Assembly: GCF_024397855.1 (NCBI RefSeq) | Contig: NZ_CP073343.1 | Location: forward strand, 2,852,001-2,916,000 | Length of the DNA: 64,000 nucleotides | Direction of reading: 5' to 3' | DNA from: Marinomonas rhizomae | GTDB lineage: Bacteria > Pseudomonadota > Gammaproteobacteria > Pseudomonadales > Marinomonadaceae | Shown here: positions 50,655 to 61,163 of the stretch, in pieces | Position numbering within the stretch: position 1 is the stretch's first letter | Layout of the letters: every line of letters begins with the position of its first letter | The notes under the pieces: model-generated | Told to the model about the DNA's origin: nothing | What the model saw: the letters and a program-made list of their open reading frames with translations, nothing else | Databases searched by the model: none | Translations under genes and position numbers: made by a program

Positions 50655-50975
50655 AATGAAAGCATCACTTTCATCGGCATTTTTTTAAATTTAGAGCCGT
50701 TCCATTCATGACGCCTCATGAAAATCAGCCTCTATGATGAAGTAAGTTCGACGCGACGAAGTTGCGCGACCCTATGGAGTTTCAGGGTCATTGTTTGACA
50801 ATCCATCTCTCACGAAATAAACAATCTATGCCTTACGATAAAAGTCGTCTTGCTAAATGTAACGTTAAACAGAGTGAAAGAGACGTTTGGGCGATAGCCC
50901 GATAAAAGATTTTTTGGTTACTTTTGCATCGATTGGCAAAAGTTACCCGCTCAGCAGAGCGGAACCAAGCTTGCA
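50655..50975 (-). repeat. Dispersed intergenic repeat, copy H
   Basis: 'gttcgacgcgacgaagttgc', 'caatctatgccttacgataa', 'agagacgtttgggcgatagc', 'ttttttggttacttttgca' and 'gttacccgctcagcagagcg' in the order of copies B and E. It fills the gap between the LysR gene and the dcd terminator. Confidence 0.85.
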
Positions 50976-51017
50976 AACTAGGAATCGCTGAGAAGTAACT
51001 ATTTGACCTTATAAAAA

Positions 51018-51043
51018 CAAAAAAAGAGGCCGAGGCCTCTTTC
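51018..51043 (-). terminator. Rho-independent terminator of dcd
   Basis: Minus strand AAAGAGGCCTCGGCCTCTTT followed by a T-run, 20 bp after the dcd stop. Confidence 0.92.
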
Positions 51044-51062
51044 TAGTCGATCTTAAAAAGAT

Positions 51063-51650
51063 CTAGGATTTGTCACCTGAAATCCGGCTGCCAACCGCTG
51101 AGGTCTGGTCTTTATACTTAGCGTTATCCCGCTTGTTATAAGGACGATCCGCCGGCCCCGACATGGTTTCGAAGTTGATGGCGCCGATGGTCATGCCTGG
51201 GCTTAGGGCGATGGGCAGTTTGCCGCCGTTGAGGAATTCCAACACGATGCCGCCGCTCCAACCTGGGTCGATGCGGTGTGCGGTGACGTGAACCATTAAG
51301 CCAAGGCGTGCCAAGGAAGAACGTCCGTCGAGCCAGCCGACTAGGTTGTCTGGCACGGTGACGGATTCTTTGGTGACGCCAAGTACGAGTTCGCCCGGAT
51401 GGATGAAGAAAGGTTTGCCGTCTTCGACAAGGATTTCTTCGCTCATCACAGATTCGATGACTTTGCTTAAGTCTGCTTTCGAGCTGCTTAGGTCAAGATA
51501 AGGCGCTGGGTGACCTTGAAAGACGCGAAACGAGTTGCCCAATCGTAGGTCAACAGATACGCCGCTGATAACGCTGTTATCTGGGCGGGGTTCGATGACA
51601 ATGGAACCTTCGTCTAGGGCTTTAATAATATCTCGGTCACACAAACGCAT
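51063..51650 (-). CDS. dcd: dCTP deaminase
   Basis: 195 residues. Motifs: [17 protein letters not shown], the catalytic [24 protein letters not shown] segment ([10 protein letters not shown], then [12 protein letters not shown] with its Ser/Arg/Glu set) and [16 protein letters not shown]; the end GSRISGDK is usual. The enzyme deaminates dCTP to dUTP for thymidylate synthesis, as a cytoplasmic trimer. GAGGAAAAG precedes the ATG. It follows apbC by 9 bp in an operon, a gene pair also common in other gammaproteobacteria. Confidence 0.95.
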   Translation of the reverse strand: MRLCDRDIIKALDEGSIVIEPRPDNSVISGVSVDLRLGNSFRVFQGHPAPYLDLSSSKADLSKVIESVMSEEILVEDGKPFFIHPGELVLGVTKESVTVPDNLVGWLDGRSSLARLGLMVHVTAHRIDPGWSGGIVLEFLNGGKLPIALSPGMTIGAINFETMSGPADRPYNKRDNAKYKDQTSAVGSRISGDKS

Positions 51651-51659
51651 TACTTTTCC

Positions 51660-52730
51660 TCAATCGTCGCTCATGCCAATAATCGGCATCGCTGTTTGTT
51701 CATTTTGTTGGGATGCAAGGGTAGCACCAAGCTTGCGTGCAATCGACTGATAAATGCCTGCAGTATCACTTTCTGGGGCATTTACCACGATTGGTCGGCC
51801 AGCATCACTCTGTTCGCGGATCGCTAGGCTGAGTGGTAGTTTACCCAATACATTAACATCGTATTCTTTTGCTAGGCTCGCGCCACCTTCGTCACCAAAG
51901 ATGGCTTCGTGATGACCGCAGTTAGAACAGATGTGCGTCGACATGTTCTCCACCACGCCCAATACTGGAATGTTTACCTTGTTGAACATTTCAATACCGC
52001 GGCGAGCATCCAATAAAGCGATGTCTTGTGGTGTGGTGACAACAACAGAACCGGCAACTGGGACTTTTTGCGCCAGCGTCAGTTGAATGTCGCCTGTACC
52101 CGGTGGCATGTCGATAAATAGGTAATCAAGGTTATCCCAATCGGTTTGCGTTAGGATCTGCATCAAGGCGCCTGTCACCATAGGACCACGCCATGCAACT
52201 GGCGTGTCTTTAGTGGTCAGAAACGCCATGGACATCACTTGCACGCCAAAGGCCGTTGGTGGGATGAAGAATTTCTCGTCACGGACTTGTGGGCGAGTAC
52301 CCTCTTCAAACCCTAGCAACATGCCTTGGCTTGGGCCATAGATGTCTGCATCCAGAATACCAACGCGAGCGCCCTCTTTTGCCATAGCAAGAGCAAGGTT
52401 AACTGTGGTGGTGGACTTGCCCACGCCACCTTTGCCAGACGCTACGGCGATGATGTTTTTCACGCCTTTCATGCCTGGAATGCTGCCTTGTGTGGCTTGG
52501 CTTTTAACTTGAAAGTCGATGTCTAACACCAAGTTACGAGAATCGCCCAAGAGTTCTTTGATCTTGGCTTCTAGTTGAGCTTGTTGTTTTTGCGCAGGAT
52601 AGGCGAGCGTTAAAGTGACATGAACTCGGCTGTCGTCTGCAACAACATTCCAAACAGCACCATAAGGTTGGCCGCTGTTGTCGTCGATTAGGGTTTCTAA
52701 AGTCGCCTGTAGTTGGGCATTAGTTAGCAT
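51660..52730 (-). CDS. apbC: Iron-sulfur cluster carrier protein ApbC/Mrp
   Basis: 356 residues: an N-terminal MIP18-like domain (about 1-80), then a ParA-like NTPase with IAVASGKGGVGKSTTTVNLA (P-loop, 99-106), ILDADIYGPSQGM, LIDMPPGTGDIQL, and the CxxC pair ICSNCGHHE that holds a bridging Fe-S cluster. It stores or transfers 4Fe-4S clusters to target enzymes. AGGAG lies 5 bp before the ATG. It is divergent from metG, a neighbourhood conserved in E. coli. Confidence 0.95.
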   Translation of the reverse strand: MLTNAQLQATLETLIDDNSGQPYGAVWNVVADDSRVHVTLTLAYPAQKQQAQLEAKIKELLGDSRNLVLDIDFQVKSQATQGSIPGMKGVKNIIAVASGKGGVGKSTTTVNLALAMAKEGARVGILDADIYGPSQGMLLGFEEGTRPQVRDEKFFIPPTAFGVQVMSMAFLTTKDTPVAWRGPMVTGALMQILTQTDWDNLDYLFIDMPPGTGDIQLTLAQKVPVAGSVVVTTPQDIALLDARRGIEMFNKVNIPVLGVVENMSTHICSNCGHHEAIFGDEGGASLAKEYDVNVLGKLPLSLAIREQSDAGRPIVVNAPESDTAGIYQSIARKLGATLASQQNEQTAMPIIGMSDD

Positions 52731-52971
52731 GGGGGCTCCTAGTTAGGCGTATTTTAAAGAGTGTTTATTTTATAACGTTGAGCCAAGTGTGGGGGCAAAT
52801 TGCAGAAAAGCAAGACTGGGATACAAGACTAGCGCTTGCACACGCGGAATTGGGACTTATAATGTCGCTTTTCTTAGAGAATCTATCTTTTAGGCGCTTT
52901 ATTCATTCGTCATCTACGTCTAATTATTGATAGAATAACCGACCTTTTTTAATCCAGCAGGCTTATCAAAA

Positions 52972-55023
52972 ATGGCACAAACGCAACGCAAAATTTTAGT
53001 CACCAGCGCCCTTCCTTATGCCAATGGTTCTATCCATTTGGGGCATATGCTGGAACACATCCAAACCGATATCTGGGTGCGTTTTCAAAAAATGCGCGGC
53101 CATCTTTGTACAGCAGTGTGTGCGGATGACGCTCACGGCACGGCGATTATGATCAAAGCCGCGCAAAATGGCATTACATCAGAAGAGTTGATCGAAGGGG
53201 TTCGCCAAGAACACATGGCAGACTTTAATGACTTCTTGATTGGTTACGATAATTACCACTCAACACATTCTGACGAAAACCGCGAATTCTCAAACAGCAT
53301 TTACACAGCTCTTCGTGACAATGGCAAAATCGCGGTACGCTCTATCGTGCAAGCGTACGACCCAGAGAAAGAAATGTTCCTTGCGGATCGTTTCATTAAG
53401 GGGACTTGCCCTAAGTGTAAAGCAGAAGATCAATACGGCGACAACTGTGAAGTCTGTTCTGCCACCTACACACCAATGGAAATGATCAATCCGCGCTCTG
53501 TTTATTCTGGCGCGACGCCAATTGAAAAAGACTCAGAACATTATTTCTTTAAATTGCCAGACTTCCAAGATTTCCTAGCGAAATGGACACGTAGCGGCAC
53601 TTTGCAAGACCAAGTGGCTAACAAGCTATCTGAGTGGTTAGATTCTGGTTTGAAAGAATGGGACATCAGCCGCGATGCACCTTACTTTGGTTTTGAAATC
53701 CCAGACGCACCGGGTAAATATTTCTACGTTTGGCTAGACGCACCAATTGGTTATATGGCGAGCTTCAAAAATCTGTGTGATCGCACCGAAGGTTTGGAGT
53801 TTGATGATTACTGGGCGAAAGATTCCGACGCCGAACTTTACCACTTCATCGGTAAAGACATTATCAATTTCCATGCTTTGTTCTGGCCTGCCATGTTGGA
53901 CTGTGCTGGCTACCGCACACCGACAGCGGTTAACGCACACGGTTATGTAACCGTTGACGGCGAAAAAATGTCTAAGTCGCGCGGTACCTTTATTAAAGCC
54001 CGCACTTACTTGAAGCATTTGGATCCGCAATACTTGCGTTACTACTATGCAGCCAAGCTAAACTCTCGTGTTGACGATATCGATCTTAGCCTAAGCGATT
54101 TCTTGCAGCGCGTGAATTCAGACGTCGTGGGTAAAGTCGTTAACATAGCGAGCCGTACAGCGAGCTTCATCAACAAGAAGTTCGATGGTCAATTGGCAAA
54201 TGATGTGAGCGAAGCGGAGATGATCCAATCTTTCGTTGACGCTGGCGATGTAATTGCCGAGCACTTTGAAAGCCGCGAATACGGTAAAGCCATTCGTGAA
54301 ATCATGCGCCTTGCTGACGTAGCGAACGAATACATTGCCGTTCAAGCACCTTGGGTGTTGGCAAAAGACGAAGCAACTTTACCGAAGGTTCAGGACGTTT
54401 GTACCGTTGCCTTGAACTTGTTCAGCATATTGGCAACTTATTTGAAACCAGTCATGCCAAACTTGGTGGCCGACGCGGAAGCCTTCCTTGGCAAAGAGCT
54501 AACTTGGGATAACCGCAGCGAATTGTTGTTTGGCAACACAGTGAACAAATTCAAGCCGCTGATGGGTCGTATTGAGCAAGCACAAATCGATGCCATCATC
54601 GAAGAAGGCAAGGTAGAAGCGGCGGCAGAGGCAGCAGCAAAAGAAGCAGCGCAACCGACTCAAGCGGAAACCGAACTAAGCAAAGAACCAATCGAAGCAG
54701 AAATCAATTTCGATGACTTTGCAAAAGTGGACTTGCGCATCGCTTTGATCGTTAAAGCCGAGCACGTTGAAAAAGCCAATAAGCTGCTAAAATTGACCTT
54801 AGACATTGGTGGCGAAACACGCACTGTGTTCTCTGGTATTAAGTCAGCTTATAAGCCAGAAGACTTAGAAGGCAAACACACCGTGATGGTTGCCAACCTT
54901 GCACCTCGCAAAATGAAGTTTGGTATGTCAGAAGGCATGGTATTGGCAGCAGGCCCTGGTGGTGAAGAAATTTATCTTCTAGAACCTCACGCTGGTGCAA
55001 AACCTGGCCAACGCGTGATGTAA
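52972..55023 (+). CDS. metG: Methionyl-tRNA synthetase
   Basis: 683 residues. HIGH-like [15 protein letters not shown] (about 19-33), four zinc cysteines ([14 protein letters not shown]), the KMSKS loop (GEKMSKSRG) and a C-terminal EMAPII/Trbp111 tRNA-binding domain ([17 protein letters not shown]) joined by an Ala/Glu-rich linker ([15 protein letters not shown]). It charges tRNA-Met. The linker is a typical variable region. Length is as in E. coli (677). Divergent from apbC. Confidence 0.97.
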   Translation: MAQTQRKILVTSALPYANGSIHLGHMLEHIQTDIWVRFQKMRGHLCTAVCADDAHGTAIMIKAAQNGITSEELIEGVRQEHMADFNDFLIGYDNYHSTHSDENREFSNSIYTALRDNGKIAVRSIVQAYDPEKEMFLADRFIKGTCPKCKAEDQYGDNCEVCSATYTPMEMINPRSVYSGATPIEKDSEHYFFKLPDFQDFLAKWTRSGTLQDQVANKLSEWLDSGLKEWDISRDAPYFGFEIPDAPGKYFYVWLDAPIGYMASFKNLCDRTEGLEFDDYWAKDSDAELYHFIGKDIINFHALFWPAMLDCAGYRTPTAVNAHGYVTVDGEKMSKSRGTFIKARTYLKHLDPQYLRYYYAAKLNSRVDDIDLSLSDFLQRVNSDVVGKVVNIASRTASFINKKFDGQLANDVSEAEMIQSFVDAGDVIAEHFESREYGKAIREIMRLADVANEYIAVQAPWVLAKDEATLPKVQDVCTVALNLFSILATYLKPVMPNLVADAEAFLGKELTWDNRSELLFGNTVNKFKPLMGRIEQAQIDAIIEEGKVEAAAEAAAKEAAQPTQAETELSKEPIEAEINFDDFAKVDLRIALIVKAEHVEKANKLLKLTLDIGGETRTVFSGIKSAYKPEDLEGKHTVMVANLAPRKMKFGMSEGMVLAAGPGGEEIYLLEPHAGAKPGQRVM

Positions 55024-55071
55024 GCCACACGGCATAGTCCTATACAGCCAAGAAAAGCAATACATTCCAGT

Positions 55072-55112
55072 GCTCACCTTAGTAAATAAGAAAGATTCTT
55101 AATAAGGTGGGC
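55072..55112 (+). terminator. Possible hairpin after metG
   Basis: GCTCACCTTA and TAAGGTGGGC form a 10 bp stem with a 21-base loop about 50 bp past the stop. No T-tract follows at once, so termination here is uncertain. The rest of the 280 bp gap to rnfA shows no gene. Confidence 0.4.
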
Positions 55113-55305
55113 ATTGGCATTAATAAAAAAACATAAATCGAACTTATATAAGCATAACTTATTATCTATATACTAAATCGGACTAGAAATACAAAAGCTT
55201 TAGTCTTGTTAGTTATAAGCAGATTGGTATAGTTACGCTCAAAGATACTTTTCTCTTAAAGGTATCTAAAACCACATACTATTCACCGCATACTTTGGAT
55301 TTGAG

Positions 55306-55887
55306 ATGACTGAATATCTCCTGATACTGGTCAGTACCATTCTGGTTAATAACTTTGTATTGGTACAGTTTCTGGGCCTATGCCCTTTCATGGGCGTGTC
55401 TGGGAAACTAGAAACCTCTATTGGCATGGCAATGGCGACGACCTTTGTTTTAACCTTGTCCAGCCTGTGCAGTTATCTAACTTATACCTACATACTTCAG
55501 CCATTTGGCCTTGAATACCTACAAACCATTTCTTTTATCTTGGTGATCGCCGTTGTTGTGCAATTCACTGAAATGGTGGTCCATAAAACCAGTCCGCTAC
55601 TGTATCGCGTATTAGGTATTTTCCTACCTCTTATCACCACAAACTGCGCCGTATTGGGTGTGGCTCTGCAAAACATCAGCAAGCAAAACGGTTTTGTTGA
55701 ATCCATTCTTTATGGTTTTGGTGCGGCGGTGGGCTTTTCCTTCGTATTGATTTTGTTCTCTGCCATGCGCGAACGCATCAACGTGGCGGATGTACCGACT
55801 GTTTTCAAAGGTTCCGCTATCGGCATGATTACCGCTGGTCTTATGGCCCTTGCTTTCATGGGCTTTACCGCCCTTGTGCAGATTTAG
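55306..55887 (+). CDS. rnfA: RnfA, electron transport complex subunit A
   Basis: 193 residues, six membrane helices. [20 protein letters not shown] and [16 protein letters not shown] carry the two cysteines that hold a membrane [2Fe-2S] cluster between RnfA and RnfE. First gene of a complete rnfABCDGE operon, it forms part of the Na+- or H+-coupled ferredoxin:NAD oxidoreductase (in E. coli the SoxR-reducing complex). AAGGTATC-type ribosome site is weak; a long leader precedes. Confidence 0.96.
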   Translation: MTEYLLILVSTILVNNFVLVQFLGLCPFMGVSGKLETSIGMAMATTFVLTLSSLCSYLTYTYILQPFGLEYLQTISFILVIAVVVQFTEMVVHKTSPLLYRVLGIFLPLITTNCAVLGVALQNISKQNGFVESILYGFGAAVGFSFVLILFSAMRERINVADVPTVFKGSAIGMITAGLMALAFMGFTALVQI

Positions 55888-55897
55888 GAGTCAGACG

Positions 55898-56494
55898 ATG
55901 TTTACTGTTTTACTCGCCATCGGCATTTTAGTTCTTTTATCGCTTATTTTCGGCGCTATTTTGGGTTATGCCAACGTGCGTTTCCACGTTGAAGGCGACC
56001 CAATAGTCGACCAAATCGATGCCCTTCTGCCACAAACACAGTGTGGCCAATGTGGTCATCCAGGCTGCCGTCCATATGCCGAAGCCATTGCCAACGGTGA
56101 AGCCATTAACCATTGCCCTCCTGGCGGTCAAGCCACCATCCAAGCCCTAGCCGATTTGTTGGATGTAGAAGCGGTTCCTTTAGATGGCGATCACGGCGCA
56201 GAAAGCGCGAAGCGTGTCGCGGTTATCCGTGAAGACGAATGCATCGGTTGTACTAAGTGTATTCAAGCGTGCCCTGTAGACGCGATTTTAGGTGCGGCGA
56301 AACAAATGCACACCGTTATAGCAGATGAATGCACAGGCTGTGACCTTTGTGTCGAGCCTTGCCCTGTAGATTGTATTGATATGGTAGAAGTAGGCGTGAC
56401 AGCGAAAACTTGGTCTTGGGATAAACCGCAAGGTATCGCGGCAACTTCATTAAACGTTATTGCCACCGACCGCCAAGCGGAGGTGACGCATTGA
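55898..56494 (+). CDS. rnfB: RnfB, iron-sulfur subunit
   Basis: 198 residues from the ATG at 55898, with AGGAG 8 bp upstream. One N-terminal membrane helix ([20 protein letters not shown]), a [12 protein letters not shown] [4Fe-4S] motif (about 50-61) and two bacterial ferredoxin 4Fe-4S motifs [14 protein letters not shown] and [14 protein letters not shown]. It feeds electrons from ferredoxin into the complex. Upstream frame overlapping rnfA is ignored. rnfC begins at its stop codon. Confidence 0.96.
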   Translation: MFTVLLAIGILVLLSLIFGAILGYANVRFHVEGDPIVDQIDALLPQTQCGQCGHPGCRPYAEAIANGEAINHCPPGGQATIQALADLLDVEAVPLDGDHGAESAKRVAVIREDECIGCTKCIQACPVDAILGAAKQMHTVIADECTGCDLCVEPCPVDCIDMVEVGVTAKTWSWDKPQGIAATSLNVIATDRQAEVTH

Positions 56495-59478
56495 TGCAAG
56501 CTGATAAACAACAAACAGCAAAGGTGTTTTCTTTTCACGGCGGCATTCACCCACCGGAAAACAAAGCGCAATCTCTGCAATTACCTTTGGGTCGACCAAG
56601 CCTACCTAACGAGCTTATTTTGCCTCTTGGACAACATATTGGTCAGAGCTCTCGCCCGTTAGTCAAAGTGGGCGACAAGGTATTAAAAGGCGAAACCATC
56701 GCCATCAATAATGGTTTTTTAAGCAGTTTTTTACATGCGCCGACTTCTGGCACGATCGCCGCTATTGAAGAGCGCCTAATTGCCCATCCATCTGGTTTAA
56801 GCGACCTTTGTATTATCCTCACACCTGATGGCGAGGATACATGGGCAAACCTTGAGCCACTAAGCAATTGGCAAGATATCAGTAAAACAGACGTTCTGGC
56901 GTATTTGTCTGAAATGGGCATCATAGGTATGGGTGGTGCTGGCTTTCCAACGCAAGTAAAACTTCAAGGTGCCCACAAGAATCCACTGACGCATTTCATT
57001 ATTAATGCGGCAGAATGTGAACCTTACATCACCGCTGATGATATGTTGATTCGTGAGAAAACCTTAGAGTTAGTGTTAGGTATCGAGATACTTCAACACC
57101 TTGTTGAGGCAGATAACATTGTCATTGGTATTGAAGACAATAAACCGACCGCCATTGCGGCATTAAAAGCCGTATTGACTGAACGCAACAGCAAGATTCA
57201 AATTGCGGTTGTGCCAACTAAATACCCTTCTGGTGGCGAAAAACAATTAATCCAACTATTAACGGGCAAAGAAGTCCCAAGTGGGCAATACCCAGCAGAC
57301 ATTGGCGTTTTATGTCAAAACGTCGGCACCTGTGTGGCAGTTCACGATGCGATTACACTTGGTAAACCACTCATTTCACGTTTTACCACCTTAACGGGCG
57401 ATGCATTAAAAAACCCGCAAAACGTCGAAGTACTGTTCGGAACGCCAGTAGCGCATTTATTGGAATACGCCGATTCTGAACCGAAAAAACTCAGCCGTTT
57501 GATCATGGGCGGCCCAATGATGGGCTACACCTTAGATTCAGCCACGGTACCGATTGTAAAAACCAGTAACTGCATTTTAGCCGCCAGCAAAAAAGAACTG
57601 CCTGCGCCGGCACCAGAGCAAGCCTGTATCCGTTGCGGCATGTGCGAGCAAGCCTGCCCTGCTAGCTTGTTGCCTCAGCAGTTGCTGTGGTTCAGTAAAA
57701 GCCAAGAGTTTGAAAAAGCCGAACACCATAACCTATTCGATTGCATCGAATGTGGCGCTTGCTCTTATGTTTGCCCAAGCAGCATTCCGCTGGTGCAATA
57801 TTACCGTCATTCCAAGAGCAGCATCCGTGAAGCTCGCGAAGCCAACGTCAAATCAGACTTAGCCAAGCAACGTTTTGAAGCTCGTAAAGCTCGCCAAGAC
57901 GCAGAAGCCGCGGAGAAAGAAGCCAAACGCCTTGCTCGTCAAAAAGCGACATCCGACAAAGCGACAGATAAGAAAAAAGCTGCGCCAGCGAAAGCTGCTC
58001 CAACGGCCGCTGCTGCGCCTGCAACCAACGACGAATCGAAAAAGCTCAAGGTCGATATTGCCATTGGCAAATCCAAATTGAAGAAGTTGCAAAAGCAGTT
58101 GCTTGAAGCGCAAGAAAACGAGCACGTAGAAGAGATCAACAGCTTGCAACTGCAAGTCACCGATCAAGAAAAAGCCATCGCAACACTGGAAGAACAGCTT
58201 GCGCAAATTCCAAGCGCAGCGCCTGCCACTCCAGTGGCAAATACCGCCAAAGCAAGTCCAGCGACTGTTAGCGACGAGCTGAAAAAAGCCAAAGTTGATG
58301 TAGCCTTGATTGGCGTGAAGCTGAAGAAACTGCAAAAGCAGCTTATAGAGACACCAGATGATCAAGAGTTGAAAGACAAGATCAGCGCTTTTGAAACCGA
58401 TCTAAAAGCCGCGCAAGACACAGTCAGTAAGCTAAATGGAAGTACTCAGCCAAGCGCAAACGCGGCAGCAACCGAACCAAAAGCCGCGATTAGCGATGAA
58501 TTGAAAAAGCTAAAAATCGATGCAGCCATTGCCAAAGCGGCAGTGAAAAAAGTCGAAAAAGCCTTGAAGAAGGCGGAAGAAATAAACGCGCCTGAAATCG
58601 AAGCGATTCGCCAGCAATTGCAAGAAGCCCAGCAGCGAGCTGATGAACTGGAACAAGCCTTAGCTAATCCAGAAGCTGCAGCACCCAAATCGGCTGCAGA
58701 AAAAACAGAGCCCGCTGCCAACCTTGATGCCGACGCAGTCAAAAAACGCAAGATCGACCTAGCCATTGCCAAGGCAGGTGTTAAAAAAGCCGAGAAAAAT
58801 ATTCAGCTTCTGAAAGAGCAAGGTAAAGACGAGGCTGAAATCAATGCGTCGGAATGGCCGAGCAAACTAAAAGAAGCACAAGATAAACTCGCTGCACTTG
58901 AGAAAGAACAAGCTGCAGAGACAACGGCACCTTCCGTCGCAAAAGAAGCCAGTGCACCAGCGTCACCAGTTGCCTCAGCAAACGTCGATGCGGATGCCGC
59001 TAAGAAGCGCAAAATAGACCTAGCTATCGCCAAGGCCGGTATCAAGAAAGCCGAGAAAAACATTCAGCTTCTAAAAGACCAAGGCAAGGACGAAAGCGAG
59101 ATAGAAGCATCGGAATGGCCTAAAAAACTCATTGAAGCACAACAAAAGCTAGCCGCGCTTGAAGCAAATGAAAGCGCACCAGCAGCAACGACCGCTCCTG
59201 TTTCCTCTCCAGCAGAGAAAGCTGCGGATTCGACAGCTGACAGCGAAGCTAAAGTCGAACCAGAAATGGATTTAGCAACGCAAATCAAGAAAGAAAAAAT
59301 CGCTGTCGCGCTCGCCAAAGCGCAAATTAACAAGCTCAACAAGCGCTTAGAAAACTCGCCTGAAGACGCCGACAGCATCAATCAAGAGATTGCCGCCACT
59401 GAGAAACGTCTGCAGAGCGCCGAAACCTTGTTAGAAAAACTTATTCATTCGCAAACCAACATGCAAGAGAATCGTTAA
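56494..59478 (+). CDS. rnfC: RnfC, peripheral subunit with long repetitive C-terminus
   Basis: 994 residues, against about 740 in E. coli and 450 in species without the extension. The N-terminal 440 residues are standard: GGIHPPENKAQS, GMGGAGFPTQVK (NADH/FMN site), NAAECEPYITADD, and two ferredoxin sites CIRCGMCEQACPASL and CIECGACSYVCPS. From about residue 450 the protein is Ala/Lys/Glu-rich and contains six degenerate repeats with the core KKxKIDxAIAKAxxKKxEK, the fourth and fifth nearly identical also in DNA (58735-58880 and 58996-59145). These helices probably extend into the cytoplasm; their role is unknown. Confidence 0.95.
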   Translation: MQADKQQTAKVFSFHGGIHPPENKAQSLQLPLGRPSLPNELILPLGQHIGQSSRPLVKVGDKVLKGETIAINNGFLSSFLHAPTSGTIAAIEERLIAHPSGLSDLCIILTPDGEDTWANLEPLSNWQDISKTDVLAYLSEMGIIGMGGAGFPTQVKLQGAHKNPLTHFIINAAECEPYITADDMLIREKTLELVLGIEILQHLVEADNIVIGIEDNKPTAIAALKAVLTERNSKIQIAVVPTKYPSGGEKQLIQLLTGKEVPSGQYPADIGVLCQNVGTCVAVHDAITLGKPLISRFTTLTGDALKNPQNVEVLFGTPVAHLLEYADSEPKKLSRLIMGGPMMGYTLDSATVPIVKTSNCILAASKKELPAPAPEQACIRCGMCEQACPASLLPQQLLWFSKSQEFEKAEHHNLFDCIECGACSYVCPSSIPLVQYYRHSKSSIREAREANVKSDLAKQRFEARKARQDAEAAEKEAKRLARQKATSDKATDKKKAAPAKAAPTAAAAPATNDESKKLKVDIAIGKSKLKKLQKQLLEAQENEHVEEINSLQLQVTDQEKAIATLEEQLAQIPSAAPATPVANTAKASPATVSDELKKAKVDVALIGVKLKKLQKQLIETPDDQELKDKISAFETDLKAAQDTVSKLNGSTQPSANAAATEPKAAISDELKKLKIDAAIAKAAVKKVEKALKKAEEINAPEIEAIRQQLQEAQQRADELEQALANPEAAAPKSAAEKTEPAANLDADAVKKRKIDLAIAKAGVKKAEKNIQLLKEQGKDEAEINASEWPSKLKEAQDKLAALEKEQAAETTAPSVAKEASAPASPVASANVDADAAKKRKIDLAIAKAGIKKAEKNIQLLKDQGKDESEIEASEWPKKLIEAQQKLAALEANESAPAATTAPVSSPAEKAADSTADSEAKVEPEMDLATQIKKEKIAVALAKAQINKLNKRLENSPEDADSINQEIAATEKRLQSAETLLEKLIHSQTNMQENR

Positions 59479-60537
59479 ATGGCATTATTGAGGATCACCT
59501 CCCCCCACACACAACGTGCAGGACGTCGCACCTCTTGGGTGATGCAGATGGTCATTTTAGCGACCATTCCTGGCATAGTCGTACAGACTTGGCTATTTGG
59601 CTGGGGCACGCTAATCAACCTAATGATCGCCTGCATCACTGCATTATTAAGTGAAGCGGCTATTTTAGCCATTCGTCGTCGTGCTGTCGGTTTCTTCTTG
59701 AAAGATTACAGCGCTCTATTAACCGCGGTGCTGTTAGGCGTTGCCTTGCCTCCCGTTGTGCCTTGGTGGGTAACGGTGACAGCGGTGGCGTTTGCGATTA
59801 TCTTTGCCAAGCAACTTTATGGTGGCTTGGGCAACAACCCGTTTAACCCTGCTATGGTCGGTTATGCCATTGTGCTGGTATCTTTCCCTGTGCCAATGAG
59901 CCAATGGCTTGGCGTACAAAGCATGATTCCAGCTGGTGAGACTTTGTCCTTCATGCAGAGCTTGCAGGCTATTTTCCATCACTTACCCGTGATTGATAGT
60001 TACACCATGGCGACGCCTTTAGATGGCTTCAAACATAAAGATCTATTAGATTCGCAAGCCGCCTTTAGCAGTATTGCCGCTCTTCAAGGGCCAAGTTTAA
60101 ACAGCTGGCTTTGGGTAAACGCAGCGTATCTTGTCGGTGGTCTTGGATTGATCTGGCTACGTATTATCACCTGGCACACGCCAGCGGCAATGTTGGGTGC
60201 ATTACTGGTCATGGCGGGTGTTTTTCACCTATTTGACCCAAGCAATACAGCAACGCCTTTCTTTCACCTAACCACTGGCGCAGCCATGTTTGGCGCCTTC
60301 TTTATTGCCACTGATCCTGTGTCGTCTTGTACCAGTAATCGCGGCAAGCTGATTTATGGCGCAGGCATTGGCATCTTGATCTACATTATTCGCTCTTGGG
60401 GTGGTTACCCTGACGGCGTAGCATTTGGCGTCTTGCTAATGAACTTCGCCGCACCGCTAATCGACTACTACACACAACCGAGAACTTATGGCCATAAAAA
60501 AGCTAAGACAGGCTTAAAAATTGGGGAAGATAACTAA
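59479..60537 (+). CDS. rnfD: RnfD, electron transport complex subunit D
   Basis: 352 residues with about nine helices. GGLGNNPFNPAMVGYAIVLV and AAMFGAFFIATDPVSSCTSN are family signatures. The segment YTMATPLDG (about residue 177) corresponds to the region where RnfD/NqrB carry a threonine-linked FMN; identity of the exact Thr is inferred. It starts 1 bp after rnfC stops and its end overlaps the rnfG start by one base. Confidence 0.95.
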   Translation: MALLRITSPHTQRAGRRTSWVMQMVILATIPGIVVQTWLFGWGTLINLMIACITALLSEAAILAIRRRAVGFFLKDYSALLTAVLLGVALPPVVPWWVTVTAVAFAIIFAKQLYGGLGNNPFNPAMVGYAIVLVSFPVPMSQWLGVQSMIPAGETLSFMQSLQAIFHHLPVIDSYTMATPLDGFKHKDLLDSQAAFSSIAALQGPSLNSWLWVNAAYLVGGLGLIWLRIITWHTPAAMLGALLVMAGVFHLFDPSNTATPFFHLTTGAAMFGAFFIATDPVSSCTSNRGKLIYGAGIGILIYIIRSWGGYPDGVAFGVLLMNFAAPLIDYYTQPRTYGHKKAKTGLKIGEDN

Positions 60538-61154
60538 TGGAATTATTAGCCTCTATTCGTCGTAACAGTCTTGGTCTGGGCATCTTCGCGGTACTTACAG
60601 CGGGCCTCATTGCCATTACCCACCAGCTGACTGATAACACCATTAAGAACAATATTTTGGATGCGCAAATTTCAGCCTTCAACGAAATACTGCCAGCCAA
60701 TCTGTATGATAACGACTTAACCAAAGACACAGCGACACTACCTGCTGATCCATTACTTGGCAGCGAAGAAGGCATAAAAATTCACATCGCTCGTAAAAAT
60801 GGCGAAGTCTCTGGCATCATCTTCGAAACCATTGCACCACGCGGCTATAATGGCAATTTAGATATGCTCGTTGCCATTGATAAAAACGGCGTCGTCACAG
60901 GTAGCCGTGTAATTAGTCATAAAGAAACACCAGGACTTGGCGACAAAGTAGACCTCAAGAAATCCAAATGGATTTTAAGCTTTGCCAACAAGTCGTTAGA
61001 CAATCCTAGCTTAAAAGGCTGGGGCGTGAAAAAAGACGGTGGCGACTTTGACCAATTTACCGGTGCGACCATCACCCCTCGCGCTGTGGTTCGCGCCGTA
61101 AAAAATACTCTTATTTATTTTGATCAACACAAAGATACGCTATTAGCGTATTAG
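60537..61154 (+). CDS. rnfG: RnfG, flavin-bearing subunit
   Basis: 205 residues: a membrane helix at the N-terminus (GIFAVLTAGLIAITHQL) and a periplasmic FMN-binding domain. DQFTGATITPRAVVRAVKN (about 171-189) is the SGATxTS-type motif in which the Thr carries covalent FMN. HKETPGLGDKVD is also typical. Fifth rnf gene, translationally coupled to rnfD. Confidence 0.96.
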   Translation: MELLASIRRNSLGLGIFAVLTAGLIAITHQLTDNTIKNNILDAQISAFNEILPANLYDNDLTKDTATLPADPLLGSEEGIKIHIARKNGEVSGIIFETIAPRGYNGNLDMLVAIDKNGVVTGSRVISHKETPGLGDKVDLKKSKWILSFANKSLDNPSLKGWGVKKDGGDFDQFTGATITPRAVVRAVKNTLIYFDQHKDTLLAY

Positions 61155-61163
61155 GACAGACTA

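Noticed and set aside
57859..58365. Long minus-strand frames under rnfC
   Set aside because: Shadows of the Ala/Lys/Glu repeats of RnfC; Phe/Leu/Cys-rich with no start context.
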